From Hofstenia miamia (lineage: Eukaryota; Xenacoelomorpha; Acoela; Hofsteniidae): a stretch of 64,000 nucleotides of DNA. The notes under the pieces were generated by a model that was given only the letters and a program-made list of their open reading frames with translations, did no database searches and was not told where the DNA came from. Shown piece after piece: positions 26,601-41,600 of this stretch. The stretch lies in contig CABFPE010000141.1 in NCBI GenBank assembly GCA_900660155.1, forward strand, positions 742,186 to 806,185. The letters run 5' to 3'. A program made the position numbers and the translations under genes. Within the stretch, counting starts at the first letter, position 1; every line of letters begins with the position of its first letter.

Positions 26601-29600
26601 ATGGATAAACCATTGTTGGGCCAATTTTATTGCTCTGAGTTTCAGGTGTTCATTGAAGTCATAATATAGCTTTGCACTCATTTAGAATGTTTTTCGAAAT
26701 ATTTCACGTGTACATACCTCGTTCTTTTCGTCAAATCTTTTTTAATTTAGAAGATTCCCTTTAAATTTCGGACAATTTCCGTTGACCAGGAAACGTAAAT
26801 GTCTTAAATTAAATTTGTACTTTTTCAAAAATTAAAACGTGTTCACAATGCATTTAATCTTGTCGGAGCTTAAAAAATATATGAAAAAATTTGTCACAGA
26901 TTCAATATTTGCACAAAATTTGGTTGTTTGTATCATGTTTTTGAAAAAAATGCTCTGTAGTTCTAAAAGAATTAGATGTATTGTGCTTCGGACTATTTTA
27001 AACTATACCTGACAGCATTGATGCACCTTTTGCATGGGTATTCAACGGAAAGAATGATGATCAGAGGTATCCAAACAGATTGACCTGATGTGAAGTGATC
27101 AGCCGGTTGCATGAGACGGCGCTTACAAATCAGATCCATCTGAATAGATACATCTACCCGTCTAACCGTAGCCTAATCAGGTGTTCTACTCGTACAAGTG
27201 GAAGAGGCAGCTGGTGTTACTTTTCTCAAACGTCGTTTGCAAGAATTCGTTGAATCGATCATTTGCATCAAGGTGAAACACTGCATTACACTTTTATGGT
27301 ACTCGCAATTGATTTTGTTTCAGTATAAATGTGGAATAGCTATATACAGTTGTAATGATGTGTAAACACATTATGTTTAGAGCAATATCCTAATTCTGTC
27401 ACTCCAGTCCAGGCAGTCTAACATCATGCTATCACTTAAAACAAAAACAACAGCTGCAGTAGAATTTTTGCTAACTACAAGCAAAGAAATGGGAAACATC
27501 ATATCTTAGTCGTTTTTGCATTCCATACTACCGTTGATAAAATTTTTTAAAATTTCTTCCGTAGGTGCTTGTTTAAACGAGTTGAAAACAATTAGGGATG
27601 ATATCCGGATAGTGAATTGAATATACTGGATACCGGATAATTTGACTTTAAAAAACAAAATATGACCTTAATTTTTTTTTGACAAAATATGACGGAATTT
27701 AGTTTAATATGCCTTAAAATATGACCATCCATTTTTCAAAATGATCTATTTAAGCAATATAAAATGTTATTCTTTTATTTATAAGAAGATATAAAACAAA
27801 TACAAAATCTCTTATATAATAATAAGTCAATTTTTTTTAGAGAAATTGCTTCACTAAATTATAATAACAGCACATAAATTTCCATATATTGCTGTTAGCA
27901 TTTGTGTCATGGCCAAGAATTTTCTCTACATAGAGACATTTTCGTAACTATACATACAATTCCGATTAAATGTCCATCCCCTTTCCTTCAATTATAGCAG
28001 TGAAACTGGTATTTTTTAATCGTGACTTGATATAGGCGATTATTTCACATGCATAATTTCCAGGATCAAGGGTGAGAGTAATAACAATATCTGGTGGAAT
28101 TTCTTCTGTTAAACATGGATCAACTTTGATATTTTATGATAGCAGCCTTAATTGGAGCAATTAGATTGTCAACCCTTATATACTTTGCCTGAATACGCAT
28201 GGCACAGTTCTGCAACACATTTGCCTTCAAAATCCATGAAATAATAATGTATGTAGTTCCTTTAATGTTTTTTCAGCTGGCAGCATACATAGCCAGGGGG
28301 TTGGGTTGAGTTAACAATTAGCTAGCAATTAAGCTCCTAGGAGTTTAGGTCAGGAATTAAATTAATTGAAATTGAATGAATGAAAATATATATTACCGTA
28401 TTTGTCAAAAAACAAAAATATGACTTTTACTACTTTTGGTTGGTTGCCCTAATTATTAATGAACAACCTTATTTCTCAATTAAAATCTTTCGAATGAACA
28501 TAGATAAATATTAAATAGATGTGTCAGAAAAATTTCTTTTCTTGCATGAAAACTTTCACATCATCAAAACATATAGCTTTTTCTCCGAAAATTCCATTTT
28601 TAAGACAAGTTTTATCTCAGAATATGTTATCCGTTGAAATCCGGTAAAAAAGTTAATTTTAACGGATATGGGATATCCGGATCCTTTTGTGTAATTGCCC
28701 ATTTTACCGAATACCGCTACATCCCTAAAGTCAATAGATACGGTACACCAAAACGAGGCTCGGTTGCATGTGTGCACGGCACAGTATATGCTGAATTTGT
28801 GTATTTTTTCTTGACATTGGACATTTGAATAAATACTACACGCCCGGTCACACTGAAACTAATTTATTTCAAAACTTTAATATTTTGCACATTTTTATAT
28901 AACTTTTGGCTAAAATCATTGAATGATACTGTTGTAAACAAACTACATATTGGCTAAATCTCAATTATGTGGCAATTTTTTTAAAAGCCTTTGGCTATTG
29001 TCATTTTTATTCCTTTAAGTTTTCCGTAATGGAGCTTCTTGAATGCCACCAGTGAATGCAACTGTAATAACCGAATGTAACGCCATTGAGTCATAGTCAC
29101 ATTTTAATTGAATCATAATTTCATTAACATCAAGGTTAATTACGAGCATGTTTATCAATATAGATAAAAAATCCATTTGTGTCAACCGCACAGCCACTGC
29201 GGTATTTTTCCACCACTAGAATGCACTGTAGGCCTAGAATAACTCTGTAAGTTCTTTGGCCATCAGGACGTCTTACGTAACGCATTTTACGAGATTGGAT
29301 TAGGAGTCTCGTCACTGAAAAAAATCTTGCTCCAGTCATCAGGTCCCATATGATGGTATTCACGTTCCCAATTCAGTCGTAATTGTTTGTTTCTTGGTTA
29401 AAAGTGGCTTTTTTCTTTGCAATTCGACCTCGAAGCCCCATTTCATTCCGTCGTCGTGAAACCGTTCGCCTTGACACATTCGGAATATGCGGTTGCCACT
29501 GTTGCCGGAGATCTCTTGCAGTCAAACCAGGATTGGCAGTTGATAGACGACGCAGAATTCGATCCTAACGCATACTTGAGATCCTTGGGCGACCACTGCG

Positions 29601-32600
29601 ATGTCTGTCCGAATGTTCACTTGTTTCTGCAAGTCGGTGATTTAGCCTTTTGATTGTAGATGGAGCAACATCAAATCGTTGAGCCGAACTCCTTATTGAT
29701 ACACCCTCTTCTCGAAGTGTAGAAATTGATATTCGCTGTTCAGCTGTTAAACGCGGCATTAAATTGTAAATGTAATTTTTAATATCGTAGCATAGTCTTT
29801 TTATATCTCACTATTATTGTTATGACTAATCACAGAAGTTTCTCACGGTTTGTTATAACTAATCACAGAAGTTTCTCACTGTTGATATTATGAAAAATTT
29901 CAAACACTGCACAATGCACATGTTAAATTAACCTTATCAAATTAAATTATTATGCTCAGCTAAAATGAATTGATAAGAATTATGAACCTAGTAAAAAAAT
30001 GTATTAATGTATAGTCAAAGGAAGAACAAAGCTTATTTTCAAAATTTAATTATTATAATTTCTAAAAAAATACGATTATGTTAGTTTTTTATTTTATATT
30101 GAGCGTTTAAAATATTTTAGAAGAGAACATTCAAATATTTAAGACAAGAGAATAAATATATACTCATTTAAAACGCCTCATAAACAAAATATACTATATT
30201 TACAGGTGGGCGCGTTTCTTTTGAGCAGGGGTGTTATGTAAATAATTATCTTTAAGAGCCTATTTATGCGCACTGATTGTAATCAGTGCCTTACCAATTG
30301 TAATTTCAGGCTTTCATGCAGGCGTAGTCATAGAAAATTTCAAACGGTTGATTCAAATTTTTGTTCTAAAATGTTTGTAAAACGATTATTTGCAAGATGC
30401 CCAAAATCTAATGACATCTTGCAAAAGGTGCAATGATTTATGAGGTTATTCCAAAAACCTTAGGTACATATTTATAAGCAGGAAAAGATACCCTATATTC
30501 ATGGGAGAACAGAAAATTTTTAAAAAAAATATTTTCATCTTATGAAAAACAACAAAAAATTATTTTTTATTACAATATTCACATAAAAGTTCGTAATGTC
30601 ATATAGTGTTAGATAGTTTTTCATGAGGGGAAGGAGGCAAAGCTGTAATTGGATTGGATATAAATTTTGAAAAAATTTCGGATCTATTTCCAACAACTGG
30701 TGCGAATATTTTAAATCTGAAAATGCGATTCATGTTAGCCATTACATAAAGATAAAATTGTAGAGCAACCAAAACCATTTATTTGTATAAACTTGCAAAG
30801 GGAAATTCAGAAAAAACACAGAGAAGCAAGTGGAATACCTTAGTTGCTGCAAACACCGCCAATTTTAATGATACTAATATAATTTTAAAATTTTCATGTA
30901 AGATGCACTATAAACAACTTGCAATGCCAAGGTCAACTTAGTTTTCAGAAGGTTCGTGATTATTATAATCACTAATACAAAATTTTTTATAGAGCCATAC
31001 CTTTCGCATAGCAATAATAGAGTTTTAATTTATTTAATGTTGCCTTTATGTAATTTTAAATTTGTAATTCAAACCAGTATCCAATTTCAATGAAAAGTAA
31101 AATTCAAAATTTATATTTAAATCTCACATTTAGCTTGAAAAAATAAATTTTTCTATCACCTATTTTAATGCGCCCACTGCAATTTATCTTGCAAGATAAA
31201 ATTTGGGTTTGTACATTAAATTGCCATTGTTTGTGCTATTCGTGTTTTTATCACCTTAACTGCAATTTTGAAGTAAGTTTTATCTTGTTGTTTGAACCAA
31301 CTACAATTCTCAATTTACAGTAACATTGCAAAATGGTGATTTTTGGATTTGGACATAATAAAATTAATAGGGCGGTAATACCATAAGAAACTCGACTATT
31401 TAAGTCTATAAATATATTATGATTATAGTTGATGGCAATTAGATTACTACACAGCTTACAAATGAGCAAAGAAGTGAATTTTTTGGAGTTTTGGCAGGTC
31501 ATTGATCAATTTCCACTCTTAATCAATGTCACGCCAATCGGAAACGGATTTGCTTCTTGTGGGTGAACAACTACAAATACAAGAAGCAATCTATTTCAAA
31601 CAAGATGGACATTAGCCGAAAATTGAGTCCCATGTCCACCCGATATCCTGTCATTTTAGGCCCAATATATGATCGTTGACAAAAACATTTCTTGATTTTT
31701 TTTGCTTGAACAAAATTGACTGTATTAGATTGTAGGACTAGAAGAGCATTTCATACTATTAATATTGATTTTTCAGCAAATTGCTTTTAAGTTATCTAGG
31801 ATTCACTACATTTGAGGTAATTTGCATGCACTACTGCGTAAGTCGTCCTATTTTTCCAATACCTCAGTTCAAGCCCGACCCTATCGTCCCCGGTATATCG
31901 TATATGTCCATTTTTGATCTGAAGAATGTGTTGAAGCTATTAATATTTTCTATTGACATTTGAAAAAGCATCAATATATTTTAAGCCCATGTTTATTTAG
32001 TTACTTATGTTTTTTAAAAAAATTCGGATCGAATCCTAAAATTTTGGATCCGTTTCCATCTCTGGAAGGAGGGCGAAAACCACCTCTGATTTCAGGCTTG
32101 CTTGTTCCTGTTTAATTGTTGTGAAACATTTATTACAGATAAAACCATGCTAAAATTGAAAATGCGTTGTATGGGTCAACAATAAATATCCCGAAGAGGC
32201 TTACCAAGTTGTATTGATAAATCAGAATATTAACCTTGTCAAGAAGATTTTCCTCTATGGACAGCGCCCAGCGATTGTATTTAATTAAGTTAGGGTGTGC
32301 TTGAACAAACATTAACTGTGCTGCTTATCTTTCCTGTTAGAGTGATCTTTGCTCGATTTTGGTACATGTAGTGTTCATTGCGTGAGAGAAAACCTTTTCT
32401 AGGCCTTTTTGTGTACATTGTTGCATTATTGTTTTTTTGAAAACGTTCAACCTAGACACTTGCTATTTTTGACAGTGTGGAAAATCTTCTCTGTATAGCG
32501 AAATAACTATTTAAATGCTTACTGTTTGATACTCAGCGCACTACAACTATCATTTAAGCACCCATGTGGAACTAACTAACAGTTAAATAGTGTTTTTCTG

Positions 32601-35600
32601 TAAAACATTTTTCCCTTTCGATGTTAATTTAAGCTAAGCGAATGCTTATACTTCTTAGGGTGTAGTTTTGTATTTTCCAAAATATATTTTCGGATACTTA
32701 TTGTCGCTGTCCCTATCAAGAACAATTTTAGAGCAATTGAAATTTAGGCGAGATTTTTTGGCTGCTGTGTTCAAGATGTTGAGATGTTCTTTGTCATTGA
32801 ATACTGTCATCGCGGAAAACTCTGCAATTTACTAGAAAATTACAACATGAAGTTGGACGCAACTTTTAGATTTTCAATGATCATTGACATCGTCAGAGGT
32901 GTTCATTACTTACACTCTCGTTATGGATGCATTGGAGTACTGTCTTCTTCTAACATTCTAATTGATATTCGGTTTACGTGCAAGGTATTAGTTTTTCAAT
33001 AAAATTTAAGTGCTTTATTTTTGTAACAAAGAGTCGTTTTTTGATTCTCTTCGCAAAATGCATTTTTATAGAATGTTTATGCATCTCTGCAAATGTATAG
33101 CATACAATCAAGTGCAGTTACTCTTAGTTGTCATCCCATGAGAGATAATTTTTCAATATTTTTGCATAACAAATATTTACTACATTGACACTCAAATGCA
33201 TTTATTTAAGAATAAAGGTTTATAGTTTAATAATTGATTTGCAGTGATAAGCATATAAGCATTATAAAATCCCTGCCTTAATGTATGATGTGAGGCAGTT
33301 TCATTTGTGTTTTCCGCTGTCACCTTCTTCGGCTATTCGCCAGTTGCAAATAACATAACTGTGTCTGGGTTTATAGATTATATTCAGTTTCAGATAATTT
33401 GTTTATCGAACTTCCCAATTGAGAAAATGAATGTACAGCATTCTATAAAGTAAAATAAATTCTAAATCTCTTTCTTAGTTATATGTATCTAGCTCGACCC
33501 CTTTTTACGACAGAAAGCCGTGACTAAAGAAAATTTCAATTCAGCACTGTGCCCTGAATTTTGAAGTACTTCACAATCAGGTTAATCAGCAAACTCTTGA
33601 CTCTGAATATTCAAGCTACACTCTGCTAGCTTTAAATCGCCCAGGAGTTTTTTTAAATTGTGTTTATTTCTTTCATTTTTTTTCATTTTTATAATTCTCG
33701 AATTATAAATGAATTTCTCTTCATCTTTCGTTTTCGTTTAAAAACACAGCAGATTAAGGTTAAAGGAAAGTTCATGCAATTTCCATTTTATATTGTCTCA
33801 TAGAAATGGTTCTATTTGGTGTCTGTTATTATTCACAATCTGTTCTCAGTGTAGCGTTAAAATAAATTATTTCTAATTTGCGATTTCATTCAATTCCAGG
33901 AAAAATTTGTGTTAGTAGTATACATACAAAAGTTTATATTGAAATTGTACTCGATGTTCTTTGCGAAAGAAATCCGTTTTTGTAGACTGCTATAATGCAC
34001 AGTTTATTCATATTTCCATGACTAATCTTATGATAATACATTTATATAGTTTCAATCAAATTGCTAATTCCTCCTCAAATTTTTGTATTTTCTAATTGAG
34101 CATGATATTCCTGTTTGATCAGTCCGATCACTGATTTGGAAATAACTATAATTATGCGAATCATGTGATTAAAATGTGAAAAATATTTATCGATCCTAGT
34201 TTCTTGCAATTGATTTTTGGCACGCATTTATGGACTCCCTTAAGGACTGCAGGTAATATACATGTACCACCCTAGCATAGCGTCATAGATGTACTGCGAA
34301 ATTTAGTTTTTGTGAAAAGGTGCTGCTTGCCATCTGCTAAATGCAATATCATACAGGCCCGTATTGGCCCAAGGAGAAGGGAATTTCGCCCCGGGCCTCA
34401 ATGAAAAAAATTTATGGGTCCCCCTGAACAATTTTAAAAGTTACTGAACTAAATATGCGAACAAGCCTCACGATAAAAAGCTTGCTTTTATTTCAAGTTT
34501 CATAGGAAGTGCCCCGTTTGTGCACGCCACTGAAAGGTTTATTAAATGGTTGGTGTTAATACATGGGCCTCGCTCCTCAACCCCCTACGATTTTCGAAGC
34601 CAGTCCGGCCTGATATCATACATTATTACTACTAAAGCAGCTTCAGTTTCCTTATGAACCCTAAAGAGTTAAGAGGTTTTCCTTTGATTGCGTTGTTAAA
34701 ACAGAACAGCAGTGGCGTAGTTAGAGAATGAAGTAGAAAGCAATTACTAAATTGAAATATAGAACTTCCTAAATTTTTGAAGTATTTGGCTTTGCATTAA
34801 TCACATTTTATGCTTACGGTAATAAATTTTCTGATCTATTTCAAACCACGCACTTTTCTTGTTAAAATATTGAAATATTTTTTAATTTTTTAGTTTTTTG
34901 TTTACTGATGGAATGTGGAAATGTATTATAAAGTGACTCTGTAGATTTTCTAATTATAATTATTGGAATATAACTTATTTGTTAACAGGCGTAACTTCAT
35001 TGAATTTTTTTCATCGAATTTTTCCAAATTCGTTGTCTAGAATTGCTTTAATTCAATTCAATTATTCAAAGAATTACTTGGAAATAATTGTGTGCATATC
35101 CTCCAGCCTAAAGAGTTATTTATTTACATTTCATCATTTTCAGTGTTTCAAATGTATTTATATTATGTTGATTAAATGGTGATGTTCTGATAACCAAGAT
35201 ATTTTCGCAATTGACAACTCATTTATTATTTAATCTTAATTTGAAGTCGCACTTGCATAACTCTCCATGACATATTTTGTCTAGTGTATATTGTGTATTG
35301 TAATTTAGAAATACTGGTGCTCTGTGAACAATAATTTATAGGAATTTATATTTATAAATTGTAGGAGAACATTCATAAACAAACCACTGCGGAAACAGCA
35401 ATTAATAAATTTACTATTCAATGGAAATGCGAACTGGGTCCAGAGTTGGACATTCAGGAAGAAGTGGCAGCTTCATGTGTTCCATATGCTGTGTGCAACG
35501 CAGCACCACCCCATTGAAAAATTCGAGCGTCTCTGATTGCTGGAATGACCTCTTGGTCACTAGTGCGAATGTAATTCAGCGTAATATATTTCTTTCCAAC

Positions 35601-38600
35601 CTCACAAGTTTTGAGTACGATTGCTCTTGATGTATCTCCAACCCATTATTGAACCATCATCAAACTTAATGGTATCCTTGGTATATTGAGGCTTAAAACG
35701 AGATTTTGTTGTTGAAGATCGCATCATTTATTTTTTACTGTCTGTAAAGCTCAATCATTCCTTGAAATTCTATCATCGGGTTCTGGCACTTTTTTTGACA
35801 AATTTAAGTAGTTTCTTTTGCTTTGCTCTTTCAAAAACGTTTCTTCACTGCCAGCCTACTGTGCAGACCATATTTATTTAAAAGCACTGAACGCAGGTCG
35901 ACCTAAATGATATAGGTCGTCTTGAATGAACACTTACTGAGACAGGCACCAGAGCTTCACTTTGAGTAGATAAATTTCCTTCCAAAAACCTGCGAAAATG
36001 CATTTTTAACAATGTTGAAAAAATCAAGTCTTCTAAGGCCATCGGCAACGCGCTAAGAGTTTGATTTAAACAAATAGTTATCACAGATAAAAATTCTTTT
36101 CCATATTTTGAATTAAATTCTGTCTGTTCTGCTTCGCAATTATCAAACGCAATAGAGAATGATACAATATCTGCCACTAAATTCAAAATTAATGAGTTTT
36201 AGTATATTTATTCTTTCTTTCCAAACCATCAATTTTAGGAAAGGGCGGTAACAAGAGATGGACATTAATCAAAGAGAGACCCAACACACTCGATTAACTT
36301 CTCATAAAAATATAAATTCACCAATCTACTCTAAAATCTATTTTGCAATGGAAGCACTTTAGTTATCACCAATTGTTAAATCAATAGTCTGTTAGATTAT
36401 TTGTACAAAGAAGTTGTAAAAAGGACTTCAATTGCCCATAATAGCTTTCTATATATTTTATCAAGTTATATTAAACTATTTAGTGCAATATTTAAAATGG
36501 TGATCACTGGCTCGTGCAATCAACAAATTAACATTTTGTATCTATAAAAAATTTGTTTTTATGTAAGCTATTTTACTTAAAAATTACAGTCGGATCCTCT
36601 TCGGATATTTTTTTTTTTGGCAAAATTTGTTTTTAGAATCTATAATTCTCATACATTTTTTATCCAATTCCAAAGACATTCATCGAAAATAAGAGGCGAA
36701 TATGCAAATGCAATGAGGCGTCTGGGGTTTAACTGTATATTAATACATGCATATATTTTAAATACGATTGATTTTCTGTTAATCCGAAAAAACGATTTTC
36801 CACGACTGATTCGATTGTTATAATCATCTTGGAAAGCGGTAACTAAAATAAACTCTTCAAATTTTTTTTATTGCGCTGTTATAAATATTGTTTAAACAGA
36901 AAAAATATAAAGTTGCGAGTTTTTTACCGAAGTTCTTAGTGGGTGGAGCTGAATACTCATTTTTCACACAAATGTCGTCAAACGCACTAAATCATTTCCA
37001 AAATTGTTAGTAGATGTCATTTTTAGATATTTAATATATCAATTTCTAAAATGTGTAGTGTTACCTGTTTTTTCCTTTTATTTTCTTATTTTTGGATCTA
37101 CTATGTATTTCAGATATCAAGTTTTTTAGTCAATGTCTACATTAAATGAACTGTCATATTTGAAGCGAAGGCTTCTGCCTCTCTCGCATTGATTTGATCT
37201 GCTTTGTATTTCAGATATCATGTTTTTTAATCAATGTCTACATTAAATGAACTGTCATATTTGAAGCGAAGGCTGCTGCCTCTCTCGCATTGATTTGATC
37301 TACTCTGTATTTCAGATATCAAGTTTTTTAGTCAATATCTACCTTAAATGAACTGTCATATTTGAAGCGAAGGCTGCTGTCTCTCCCGCATTGATTTTGA
37401 ACGACCTATATTTTTAGTTCTTTCAAACCCCAACATTTCATTATCAATGCATTATTTCTCTACTTCTAAATATTTCTCAAACCACATAAATTTCAATCAC
37501 ATTTCTAGTAAAATCAGTTTCTGAATAATCCTGGCCAACATAGCCATAAACAAATTGACACTTTCGGTGATAATCTGGATCAATCTGATTTTAATAAGAG
37601 TAAGAGGACCTGTTTAAAAAGAATGAGATGCTCTTGCCATCAATTTCTGCATGCTATTAAAAAAATTACAATTTAAAAAATTTGTAATTTAAGTTAAGGA
37701 AAATAAATACATTATATATTGGCAACTACAAAAATTGACTAATATACTCAAGCCGTGTCATTTGTTAATCAAAAATGGAGTGCGAAGGCTTTCTGTTAAT
37801 ATATAATGTTTGATCAGAATTTTTTCATTCCTAACCCTAAATCAATTACATTCAATCCTCTTTGTAACAACTATTATTTTTCTTCTGCTGTATTTATTAT
37901 TGCCTGTAACATCTAGTTAAAAATTCTGACCTGAAGCAGCTCTAATTTTACATGTGCTTTTGCTGATTAAGTTACTGAAAAGCAGCAGACCCTCTTTTAA
38001 AAGAAAAGTACAGTTTAAAATGCAGAGTAAAACTTTTTATTTCTATTTTAAAGTCTGAGAAAGCTTTCCAATGATAAAAAGGTATGGAATAATTTCCATT
38101 AACTGCTTGAAACTTCATGACGGCATCAATTACTCGTTTAAAATTTCAACGATCTGTATCATTTTTAATGAAGGATGATATTCACAGTACCCTGGAAAAA
38201 TAATGTTATTAAGAGTACAGTAGACGTACGACTAATTGCAACAATGCAATTATACGAATTAATACGAATAAGTGGATCGTTAATGACAATTGCTTTGTAA
38301 TTTTTTTTTTAAAAACTAATTTGTAAAAGTTATTGAATTATTTTCTTTTAGAGAATTTCCTTAGAAGCCTACATTTATATTGCTTTAATAAGCCTAAGTT
38401 ATGGTCTTCATATCCTACTTTTTTCCATGCGAATCCAAGGATTTTTGTGTTAAACTATGCATGTTAGAAAAGCCCCAGTTTCGTATCATAACAAAAGCAA
38501 ATATATTGGAATCATATCTTTAACCACAATATTAACAAAATCTTTCCTATATATTGATTGTACATGTCATATTCGACTGTACTTTCCGATGTTGTATATA

Positions 38601-41600
38601 GTATTATGTGTTTCAAATTAATAAAACACTTAAATATGTAATTAGCGACTTTTTGAAAAAAACTACATTATTTTACGAATTGATTAAAAAAGGGCAGGAG
38701 AAGTTAATGATTTTAGAAGATGGTTAGAATTTTCAGATACAATTTGATATCATTAGTTTCAGTCTTTACACATTGCTAATAGATGTTTCAATCTTATGTT
38801 ATATTTTGACAATGATACCGTCTGCAGGAACTCAATGTCTTGTAAATGACAAAGGATAGTTTATCAACATCTTAAGGTGCCGCATTAGGTTCTCTGTGAG
38901 TGAACATCGAAGACTGCCTTAAAATAATTTACTTGTAACTTTCCTCTTATATGAATGCAGGGTTCTTTCAATAATTAATTTAATCAAAATATACATTTTC
39001 TATTTCAATTATTATATTTCTGAATATGTTTGAATATTGGAAATGACTCTGTCAGATTTGCCTTGATTGATGCCTAATTACTTGCCAATCAAGATTTCAT
39101 TAAAATTTTTGATTAAAAATTGCGCCCTAATTCTAAATTACCTGTCATTTACGTGTAATCATATCTAAAAGAATGATTGCGAATTTTATATTTAGAACCA
39201 ATTTCATTAAATTGTGTTGATATTGTTGACAAAAATTCTAAAGTTGTGAAAAGCCCAATAAATAACTAAAAATAGTTTCATTATTTATGTTTGTTTATTT
39301 AATCAACTACATACGTTTTACTAATTGAAAATTAAGATAAAAATTTGTTAATGAACCTGTTTTCAATAGATCGTGTCCATGTAAATTTTTCAATAATTTT
39401 GGTCTCCAAATTAATTCCCAACACACTTTGCCTACTTCACAGGCTTAATTTTTTGTTGCTAAATACTGTTAAATGTAACTCCATTGGTCACATTTAACGT
39501 TTACACTGCAAAACTAACTAAGAATAAATTTTCTTTTGCATTCAACAATTCCGTTTGAGCACCATGGTTCGTTTATTTCCCATTATCACAATTCATTTTT
39601 GATTCAATTAGATTAGTTTATAATAAACTGTTTAATATAGGCGCTCTCCTAGAAAATTTTAAACGGGGAGGGTGCTTTTCAACCCCCCTAAAATTACATT
39701 CGGACCCACTTTATTTGTCACCCCTATAAATTAAACAATTTTCAACGTTTCTATCTACATAAACAGTCTTTTTAATTATCATTTAAATTTAATACAATTC
39801 TTGTTTGGTGTCATTTGACTTATGTTGTTAGATGAAAATTAAAAACTACTTTGTTTATATAGATGGAAACTTTGAAAAAATACTTAGATTACGGTGTGCC
39901 TAATAAAGTGGGATCGACTGTATTATAAAACGATAATTTATTTGCCAGTTTAAAAAATCTAATAAATATCCTGAAAACAGTGCAATGATTTATGAGGTTA
40001 TCGACAAAAACTTTAAGTTATGTATTAAGGACCTGCGAGTACTTAGAATTCGAATCGAGTTCGCGTCAGTGTTGGAAGTGGGCTCTGCTTTGAATGGACA
40101 CCCTTATGAAATTTGAATTATAATGTACTGCCATTTTTATTATAATTCAAATGTTCATTACTCACGAACTAAAAAAGATATCTCAAGAAATTTATGCTGC
40201 ATTATTTTATTAGGTAAAGGTAAGTAAAACATCCGACAGTTTTTCAAAAAATTGGATGTTTCATTGAAAAAAACTTAATGATTTCACATACTCCATACAC
40301 TAGAGTACCGCTTGTCACATTACAGCAGGGTTAGGCAATATTTAAATGTAACACTCCCAATAGATTTTTGCTAGAATGCCCTGACGTAATAAATTCATCG
40401 CAATAAATTATTGCCAATCATTGGACAACAGCGGATCCTTTCACAGAAAGTTCGGCTAATAAAAAGGAGCTCAAACAGAAACTTTTAAATGAATTCATAC
40501 AGGAGGTGAAGTTAGAATATCAATGAGGACTTTGAAAATTTGATTTCCGGAGAAGAGTTCTAGGAATAAACAGATGCTTGGATGGAAGAATTGCGTTGCT
40601 AGGATATCATCGGTCTGAACAAGGCGTTTGATGACAGAGCCTTATTTTTGCAAATATATTATTTTTAGCAGTTAAGGTTTGACGATTTCCGAGTTCGGGT
40701 GTAGAAGAAGAATAGTGAAGTTATTCATTGAGCAGATATTTATTCTGATACACCAGCGACATCAACAATGCAATTCCCCATCGACGTTTGGAAATGTATC
40801 ACCTACTATGACCAAGAAGATTTGAATATATTGGAAGTTTCTTAGATAAAAAAGCCCCAAAATTGTATTTTACTGTCATACATCTTACGAAAAAAAGGAA
40901 AATCTATAACAAATTGACGACGTACTGTAATGTTTCTATAAACATAATGATATCATGTGATACGCGGAGTTTTGAATACATTTTTGCTATTACTTGCAAG
41001 ATATGATTTATATAACTATGTTTACTTAAAAAAATTTGATTTCTGTAAAAATTCGGAAAACATATATATTTGACGCCACGTCGTTTTGCGTTTGCGCGCA
41101 TTCATTAACTGCTGTAGTAAAAGGAATACATGTGGATGTTCGTACGTTATTATAAGTTTCTAAAATTGCATCTGCTCTTTGTTTATTAAAAAACTATTTT
41201 TTTCTGGTTTGGGACAGTTTTAGAAAGTGAAATACCATAGACATTTCGAATACTGTACTTACTTGTTTTGTTTAATCTCTAATAAACCATCAAGGATTAG
41301 TATAATTCAATAAATTCTTTGAGTCGCTTCAAAAGTAGTTTCCTTCCTAAAAAGCTATTATATGCTACTAATAATAACATTTAGCAGACACTACAAAGAT
41401 TTCTGAACAAGCTTATCATGGACTTAAACCCGACCAAACCAGAATATTCACTACTTCGACCCAAAAAATTTTTAACCGAACCCGCCTCGAAACGTAGATT
41501 TTGATTCGCAACGATCACGGGTTGGATTATTTTCTGATAGTGTACTGGACATCTGTATATTTTGTATCAATCATCAATCAATATATGCTTGTACCCGAAT

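Noticed and set aside
27030-27290. Less AT-rich stretch as a hidden coding region
   Set aside because: All frames are short and no motif order of a known family could be found.
29383-29653. Two plus-strand open frames at 29383-29653
   Set aside because: They lie opposite the Tc1 DNA-binding domain, whose minus-strand frame carries the recognisable motifs.
36617-36823. Plus-strand open frame after a TTTTTAG acceptor as an exon
   Set aside because: The flanking cyclase exons (32748-32984 and 42195-42437) join perfectly without it, no good donor follows and no family is recognised.
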